Of a stretch of 64,000 nucleotides of DNA, positions 57,756 to 64,000 are shown one piece after another (positions within the stretch are counted from its first letter, which is position 1; every line of letters begins with the position of its first letter). This stretch comes from Panax quinquefolius (Eukaryota > Streptophyta > Magnoliopsida > Apiales > Araliaceae). Location of the stretch: contig JAINUW010000154.1 in NCBI GenBank assembly GCA_020205615.1, positions 407,807 through 471,806 of the forward strand. The letters run 5' to 3'. The position numbers and the translations under genes were made by a program. The notes below the pieces were generated by a model. The model had not been told where the DNA came from. It was given only the letters and a program-made list of their open reading frames with translations, and did no database searches.

Positions 57756-60700
57756 TACTTTGATATACCTAGGTGTATCAGATAACCATAAAGATTAAGT
57801 CATACCCCTCTGCAAGTACTTAGAGCAGCCAACTCCTTGTACCCAATATTATGCATAATACTTACACACGCGCAAAGGCCGAATAGACGACAAAAAATGT
57901 TCCCTTTATATAAAAGGTTGTTCGTCTCAGTCTTATAATCAGAGATTGATTTATAACAACGAAATACAATGATTTCAATATCTAATCACTTTCTCGATCT
58001 AGCTGAAATAATTTGCATTGATCTGACAATAATAATTCAATTCTCTTCTCAAACCTATCAAGTTCTAACAAATATTCGTCTAGCCAGAATAACTAGCTAA
58101 GACATATCTCAACATAATTCGACAACAGACAGGAATTATTTGTATTGTCAATAATAACTTCTACGGATGTAATTATCCAACAACAGTTATTCTCCAAGTA
58201 TATTTTCAGAATTACTAATTCAATTTGAATTAATAAACATGTAATAACTACGAATAATCAATAATAATTCTCAAACGTGGCCTAATTAACAATAATTAAC
58301 CACCATAATAATTGAACAAATATAACTCAAGGTTGAGTTAAGAAAACTTGCCTTTCGCATTAATTACTTCTACACAATATACTTATTTGCGTTCGTAAAA
58401 CCTATAATCAACAATATCGGTCTCACAATTAGGACCATAATTCACAACACACAATACTGTTATTCACAGTCAATACTTCTCCCAGACACATTACCACATA
58501 GTCACATCAGTGTGTATAACTTATATAAACATTCATCAAGTCTAAGTAGTTCGGTCTGGTTGGACTTCGGTTTATTCTCGGTGTACTAGTCACCCTATCT
58601 GATAAGTAACAATTATTTTGTCAACTAAACTCAGTCTCAAAGCTTCAATATTATATTAGATAAGTCACATATCATTTATAATATTTTTTGGAAGCTTTTA
58701 ATAATTTCCTAACAATTATTATAATTTATAATAATTTTTCAAACACCGAAATCATTTTTAAATGATTTAAATATTGATAAACCCATCATCATTAAAATTT
58801 AATAACATTTAAAATATTAATGTCATATTTGTCAAAATATTAAAGTTATTAATAGTAACTTAGAATATTTTTAATTCCCCAATATTCTCCTTAAATGATT
58901 TTTAAAATAATTAAAATCATTTTTAAACCATCACCATTAATATTTAAATATTAATGAAATTCTTATCAAATTATTAAAAGTCATTAATTATGACTTAAAA
59001 TATTTTTAAATCATTTTTCTCATTTTTAAATGATTTTATATCAATAAATCATTTTTCCATTATTTATTTAATTTAATAATTAAATAAATCTATTATCATT
59101 AATAATAAATTATTAATGAAAATTCTCTAAAAATATTAAAAGTTACATTTTATATCTTAAAATATTTTTAAACACTTTATTCTTATTTAAAATGATTTCT
59201 ATAATATTAAAATCATTTTTCTCTAATTTATTTAATATACTAATTAAAGAAATTAAATAGCATTAATATTCAAATAATCATAAATATTAATGAAAAATAT
59301 CCAAATTTGTCAAAAGTTATTTTTTCATAATTTAAAATAATTTTTAAAACCATTTTTGTAATTTTTAGAATTTGTTTTCTATTTTAATCATTTTTCGAAA
59401 ATTTAGAAAATAAAAATAATAGAAACTGTCGCTATAGGCTATAGCGACACTTCCTGTCGTTGTTGGTGTTCTTGAGCTCAAGAACACTGACAGTCCAGTT
59501 CTCAAGGGGCAAGGTTTGACCTCCTTTAATTCTCAACCTAAGCATGTTATTGGCTTTCTAAAACTTTGATCTTGTAGTAGGTATATAGTACTACAAGTTT
59601 CAATCAATATCTAGGTCATAAATCAACACATCATGAAGATCTGGCCCTTTCAATATGTTGTCAGAGTGTTCCTGGGTTTTCAGGGTAACCCAGAAACCGA
59701 GGCAGTTTTGAGTGCCCAGTTTCTTGCTCGATTTCCAAAAAGTTTTGTTCATTACTTAAGTGTTCGAAAGCTTCAAACTTGTTGCTCTCGTGTCTTAGAA
59801 CATATATATAACAACAGATCAGTCCAACAACCTCGCAATATCCGGAAATAGTTTGGTCAAATGCTGTCAGAAAACTAGTTCATACGTTTTCTAGAAATTC
59901 CAGAAAACAGAAAACGTGATCAAGTTGGCCACTTTGACCAGCCACTCCATTCGATATATTGCTCGTTTAAAGGATCTAAGGGCATGGATCTAGAGTCCAT
60001 ATAACAGGATACAACATGTTTATAACAACAAAATCAAATCTCTTAAAACCTGAGAGATCCGGGCCTTAGAAGATCCTGTCAGACACTACTTAAGGATTTC
60101 TGGGTTACCCAGAAATCACCCGGTCATGCTCGGTCAACGGGTTTTGACCAAGAATAACATGAAATCTAGACATGGAATGGTTGTGATTCCACTTCTAGAT
60201 TACAATACTCATGGCATACTAAAAATCCAAAACATAAAATACCACAAATCATTAACAAGGAAAGTTCTGTGGCTTCTGACATATGCTTGTCAGACCACTT
60301 TGGGGTTCAAGAACAGTTTTTGAAAACTTTAATTTTTCCCCACTTCGATGATATGGATCTATGATAGATCATCGTAGATCATCATAAAAAATCTTCTAAC
60401 ATGTATTCAACTACATAAACACCAACTTGAACTTAGCATACATAATCTAAGATGAATTAGACTTATACCTTTCTCTTGCTTAATCTTTGATCTTGCCTTT
60501 CCAAATCTAATCTTGGTGTTTTAGGGGGTTATTTTGTGACTGATCCACTTTGGTTTTTCAGAGCTAAGGGGACAGAAGAGGTTGGTTAAGAGTTGGATAG
60601 CAAATTAGCAATTTTGGAGAAGTTTCTCTCTCTTAATCTCATATAATCACTTGGTGCAATCCATGTTGCTAACATAGCTATAGAACAAGGCTGATTTGTT

Positions 60701-61435
60701 GGAGTTTTAGGTCATGCTAAGTCAAAAGTTGGTGAACAACTAAAGGTGTTGACAAATTATACAACTTAACTCATTAAAGAATATAAAAAGGGTATTATGG
60801 TCATTCTCCTTGTAATTTTAATGGCATACTAGACTTTTGATTCAACCCTTACGGTTTAACCCTAAGGTTCTAACCCTTGCGTTTTATAACTTTAGTTTAT
60901 AAGATTTTCTAATTAGGGTTTTTAAATTAGAAAATAAAGATAACTAAAATATAATTAGTGTTTTATAATTATGTTAAAGTTTACTAATCACTTTAGGGTT
61001 TACTAATTAGGATTAGGATTTCCTAATTAGGGTTTAGAGTTCCCGAATTAAAATTAGGGTTTTTTTGGCATTTGTATAGGGTTCCTAACTGTGCGTTAGG
61101 GTTTCTAAACTTGAGATTAGTGGTTTCTAATCCCTTATTAGAGTTTACTAATTTTAAACCCTATCCGATCAATCATTGATCAAAAACTCTATACAGTACA
61201 AACGCGTATTCACAGATACCTTTATTATTATTGCGATTTCTATCGAATCCCTATCCGAACGTAGTGTTAGGGTTTTAAATTCTCAATTAAGCACAACTCT
61301 ACTCTTATTTCTCAATCAATACACAAATTGCTTAATTCTCACAACTCGTACCACAGATACACAACACAATATTAATATTAAATAAAAAAAAATTATTCGT
61401 AAAATTCGGATTATTCAAAATCCCGGGTTATTACA
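57756..61435 (-). repeat. Element D right (5') LTR, proximal part
   Basis: Continues after H (TACTTTGATATACC, matching about 21796) and ends CGGGTTATTACA at 61435, then TSD GATAT. Carries the AT-rich block (58680-59390), a perfect 10-bp-arm hairpin TGTCGCTATA/TATAGCGACA at about 59428-59452, palindromes near 59672-59700, 59885-59908 and 60097-60120, and a TTAGGGTTT-rich stretch (60850-61150). Open frames within it have no family match. Confidence 0.92.
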
Positions 61436-62085
61436 GATATGACGGTGGTGCAATACGCGGTTAAGTTCAATGAGCTAGTCTGATTTACAGAACACCAGGT
61501 AAGAGATGAAGATATGAAGAGAGGAAAGCTAGATGTTTTGAGCAAGGGCTGAAACCTTGGTTGTTTAACAAGGTATTAGTTTTTTAGATCGATTCTTTTG
61601 CGATATTGCTGGAGAAGGCCATTATTGCAGAGGGAGGTTTGTGAAGCTTTGAGTTTCTATAATAAGGAAAATAAGGGTAAGAACATGGGAGGAGATGGCC
61701 GTGGAGGAAGCAACAGCGGGGGAATTAATTTAGGAAAGAAGAAGTGGGAGGATAAAAACAATAACAAAAATCATAACAATTAAGTAGGGAAGTTTCTTGG
61801 AGAGTAAGAAGAGGGCAGAGGGATGCCCGAAGTGTTGGAAGAATCATTAGGGCGAGTGCTGGAAATGGCGTAGTACTTGTTACAACTGTAGCCAAGAAAG
61901 GCACATTTCACCTAACTGCCCGAAGCCCAAGAAGATTAAGTGTTGTTTCGCTTGTGGCTCAGCGGACCACCTGATTAAAGATTGCCGAAAGAAAGGGAGC
62001 GGCGGAGGAAGCGACCAGCAAGGGGGAAGCAACAAACTGATGATTGGCGGACCGACGCCATCCAACCGTCCAACTGCCAGAATGT
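61436..62085 (+). pseudogene. gag: Element E gag, second part (nucleocapsid)
   Basis: Resumes E gag after D: MTVVQYAVKFNEL, EQGLKPW, LLEKAIIAEGG, with stops and frameshifts near 61480, 61585 and 61640. A zinc-knuckle block at about 61825-61990 reads CPKCWKNH, CYNCSQERHISPNC and CFACGSADHLIKDC, and the tail KLMIGGPTPSNRPTAR ends at about 62080. In an ordinary element protease should follow, but a second gag segment follows instead. Confidence 0.8.
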
Positions 62086-62782
62086 CCAACAATTCAAGAA
62101 GGTCTTCTTTGAGAACTATTTTCCTACAAGCATATAGGGTAGGATGGAGATTAAGTTCTTAGAACTTAAACAAGGGGATATGACGGTTCCCCGGTATGCG
62201 ACCAAGTTCAATGAATTGGCAAGATTTACTCCACATCAATTAGACCCCGAGGAGATGAAGGCTCCTAGGTTTAAGCAGGGACTAAAACCCTGGCTCCATA
62301 GCAGAATTTTTGTGTTTCAGAGTGCATTGTATGGAACCATTCTGGAGAAGGCAATTATTACCGAGGGTCGTAGTGAGGCTTTAAGCTAATACCACAAAGA
62401 AAGGAAGAATAAGAATAAAGGAGAAGGAGTATCGAAGGCGTAGGGAACGAGTGGCAGTGGAAGTGTGCCTAAGAGGAAGGGTTTTAACTCTGGGAATACT
62501 GGAGTAAAATAAGGGGATCTTAAGCGTAGGATCGATGCATGCAAGATTTTTGATAAAGCTCATCTAGGAGTCTGTCTTAAGGGGAAATCAGTTTGTTATA
62601 ACTGTGGGTAGGTGGGTCATATATCACCCAATTGTCCTAACCCTAAGAAAAAGCAGTGTTGTTTTGTACGTGGATCGATATACCACATGGCAAAAAATTG
62701 CCCATAAAAGGGGTCAGAGGGTAGCAAGGGTACTAGTAGTGGTAAGCTAGCCATTACTGGACCAACACCATCAGGTAAACCC
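62086..62782 (+). pseudogene. gag: Element E duplicated gag segment (second copy)
   Basis: Repeats gag from mid-capsid: FKKVFFENYFPTS, MEIKFLELKQGDMTVPRY, FNELARFTPHQL, LEKAIITEGRSEALS. A second knuckle block follows: CYNCG-stop-VGHISPNC and CFVRGSIYHMAKNC, where one Cys became Arg. The tail is KLAITGPTPSGKPMTRIFNMI. This copy, not the first, leads into protease in the expected way. It corresponds to about 20970-21073 plus 61441-62080 of the first copy but differs by many substitutions. Confidence 0.8.
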
Positions 62783-63340
62783 ATGACCCGTATTTTTAAT
62801 ATGATTATCCAAGATGCAGTTGCATCAGCGGACGTGGTAGCATGTATTATTCCGGTTAATGAAATAAATGCTTATGTGTTGTTTGATTCGGGTGCTACTT
62901 GTTTTTTTATAGCATGTGAATTTTCTGAGCGGTTAGGATTATTCCCGAAAAGATTAGAAATACCTTTAAACATTGAGGTAAAGAACGAAGAGATAATTCC
63001 CATTGAACACATTCATAGAAATTGTTGCGTAGATATTAGAGGTAATAAATTATCGGTAGATCTTATACCAATAAGGTTGGGAGAATTTGATATAATCCTC
63101 GGTATGGATTTGTTGATTAACCATAGAGGTATAATAGATTGTCAAAGAAAAAGTGTGAACCTTTGGATTTTTAAGAAACCCAAGGTAGTGTTCTATGGTA
63201 GTGAATCACCAGGACGCTCTTGTTGTCTAACCATGACACAAGCTAGGAAGATGTTGAGGATGGGGTGTACAGGATACATATGCCATGTTGTTGATACCCA
63301 AAAAGTGGGAGCATCATTGGAATATATACCTATAGTATAA
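62783..63340 (+). pseudogene. pol: Element E protease
   Basis: An open frame of 185 codons. It holds the aspartic protease site LFDSGATCFFIA (usually DSGATHSFIS), then EFDIILGMDLLINHRGIIDC and the post-protease linker with MTQARKMLRMGCTGYICHV. It stops at 63338-63340, just before the FADVFSDEL-like linker that begins RT. The frame itself is well kept. Confidence 0.85.
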
Positions 63341-64000
63341 GAATTTGCAGATGTATTTTCAGATGAGTTACTAGGTCTTTCGCCTGATAGGGAGGCAGAA
63401 TTTGTGATCGATGTGTTACTGGGTACGGTACCAGTTTCTAGGGCACCATATCGTATGGCGCCAATAGAGATGAAAGAGTTAATGGTTTAATTACAAGAAT
63501 TATTAGACATGAAGTACATTTAACCGAGTGTTTCTCCGTGGGGAGTACTGGTATTGTTTGTAAATAAAAAGGACGGGTCGTTAAGACTTTTTATCGTTTA
63601 TCGTGAGTTGAACAAGTTAACGATTAAGACTAAATACCCATTCCCCAGGATCAATGATCTATTTGATCAGTTGAAAGGGGCAAAGTATTTTTCTAAGATA
63701 GATTTACGTATGGGTTACCATCAGCTAAAAGTGAGGATGGAGGATGTACCTAAGACGGCGTTCAGAACTCGTTACAGTCATTACGAGTTTCTGGTCATGT
63801 CGTTTGGGTTGTATTTATGGATATGATGAACAAAGTGTTCAAACAATATATGGACAAGTTTGTTGTATTATTCATTAATGATATTCTAGTCTATTCTAAG
63901 ATGTCAGAAGATCACACTGAACATTTGAGGATAGTGTTGGAAACACTACGGAAGGAAAAGTTGTATGCAAAATTCACTAAGTGTGAATTTTGGCTTGAAA
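63341..64000 (+). pseudogene. pol: Element E reverse transcriptase (runs off window)
   Basis: Linker DVFSDELLGLSPDREAEF, then [56 protein letters not shown] and [16 protein letters not shown]. Two catalytic positions are altered: the RLCIDYREL motif reads RLFIVYREL (Asp to Val), and the FIDD box reads FINDILVYS (Asp to Asn, about 63871-63885). Stops lie near 63488 and 63521, and about 18 bp are missing after MSFGL (63810). RNase H and integrase would lie beyond 64000. Confidence 0.85.

Larger units (their letters stand above)
21074..61435 (-). mobile_element. Element D: large-LTR, gag-only Ty3 retrotransposon (hosts F and H)
   Basis: Without its two nested insertions D is about 11.6 kb: left LTR 4364 bp, internal 2839 bp, right LTR 4403 bp. 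Read on the minus strand: 5' LTR (right), PBS, accessory ORF with zinc knuckles, gag, PPT, 3' LTR (left). The internal region stops shortly after gag. The linker reading SRTFNMTV, which in element E leads into protease, is followed almost directly by the PPT, so PR, RT, RNase H and integrase are absent. It is a non-autonomous, LARD-like element that would need pol in trans, plausibly from an E-type relative. Confidence 0.88.

Noticed and set aside
59633..60323. Short plus-strand frames of 72 and 65 codons in the D right LTR
   Set aside because: Not conserved as frames in the left D LTR or in B, and antisense to the LTR's own direction.

Overview
This window is intergenic plant heterochromatin, almost certainly from a flowering plant and probably a eudicot. 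I see no host gene, rRNA, tRNA or CRISPR. Nearly all of it is nested LTR retrotransposons: Ty3 elements primed by initiator tRNA-Met (three PBS sites and further chimeric remnants), one Ty1/copia element, and the 3' end of a CACTA DNA transposon. The composition is AT-rich, the coding remnants carry stops and frameshifts, and the family motifs (CCHC, DTGA, FIDD/YVDD, HHCC, chromodomain tail) are plant-type. I cannot name the species.

Layout, outermost first. Element E (Ty3, plus strand) is the oldest host: its 5' LTR end, PBS, accessory ORF and gag lie at 17720-21073, and it resumes at 61436-64000 with the rest of gag, a second gag segment, protease and RT, running off the window. Element A (Ty3, Tekay/Del-like chromovirus, plus, 4044-17719) sits in E's 5' LTR. 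A's 5' LTR is interrupted by a CACTA transposon (2124-4043 visible), which in turn borders a minus-strand LTR (1-2123). A's 3' LTR is split by B, a 4.77-kb solo LTR (12286-17053, TSD ATTTC). Element D (Ty3, minus, 21074-61435, TSD GATAT) interrupts E's gag. D has about 4.4-kb LTRs and only 2.84 kb of internal sequence, holding an accessory ORF and gag but no pol.

D was hit twice. Its left LTR holds F (22117-41389, TSD TATTC), a minus-strand tandem array LTR-INT-LTR-INT-LTR-INT-LTR with four LTRs of about 3.1 kb and three internal units of 2304-2305 bp. Its right LTR holds H, a complete but frameshifted Ty1/copia element (48278-57750, TSD AAATA).

The most interesting system is the tandem F array and its chimeric cargo. 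Each F unit starts like element A's gag, but the capsid/zinc-knuckle region is replaced by an acidic coiled-coil ORF related to the pre-gag ORF of elements E and D. RT and integrase are deleted at the same points in all three units. The coiled-coil ORF is exactly 759 nt in each unit. Versions of this ORF occur in three element families here (D, E, F), and in D it is fused to zinc knuckles. Other points worth checking are a duplicated gag segment in E, repeated palindromes with paired changes inside the long D/B-type LTRs, and a conserved acceptor-like site plus short reading frame near the end of every Ty3 LTR.

All coordinates and TSDs were read by eye from direct comparison of copies in the window. 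Clade names rest on remembered family motifs, not on a search.
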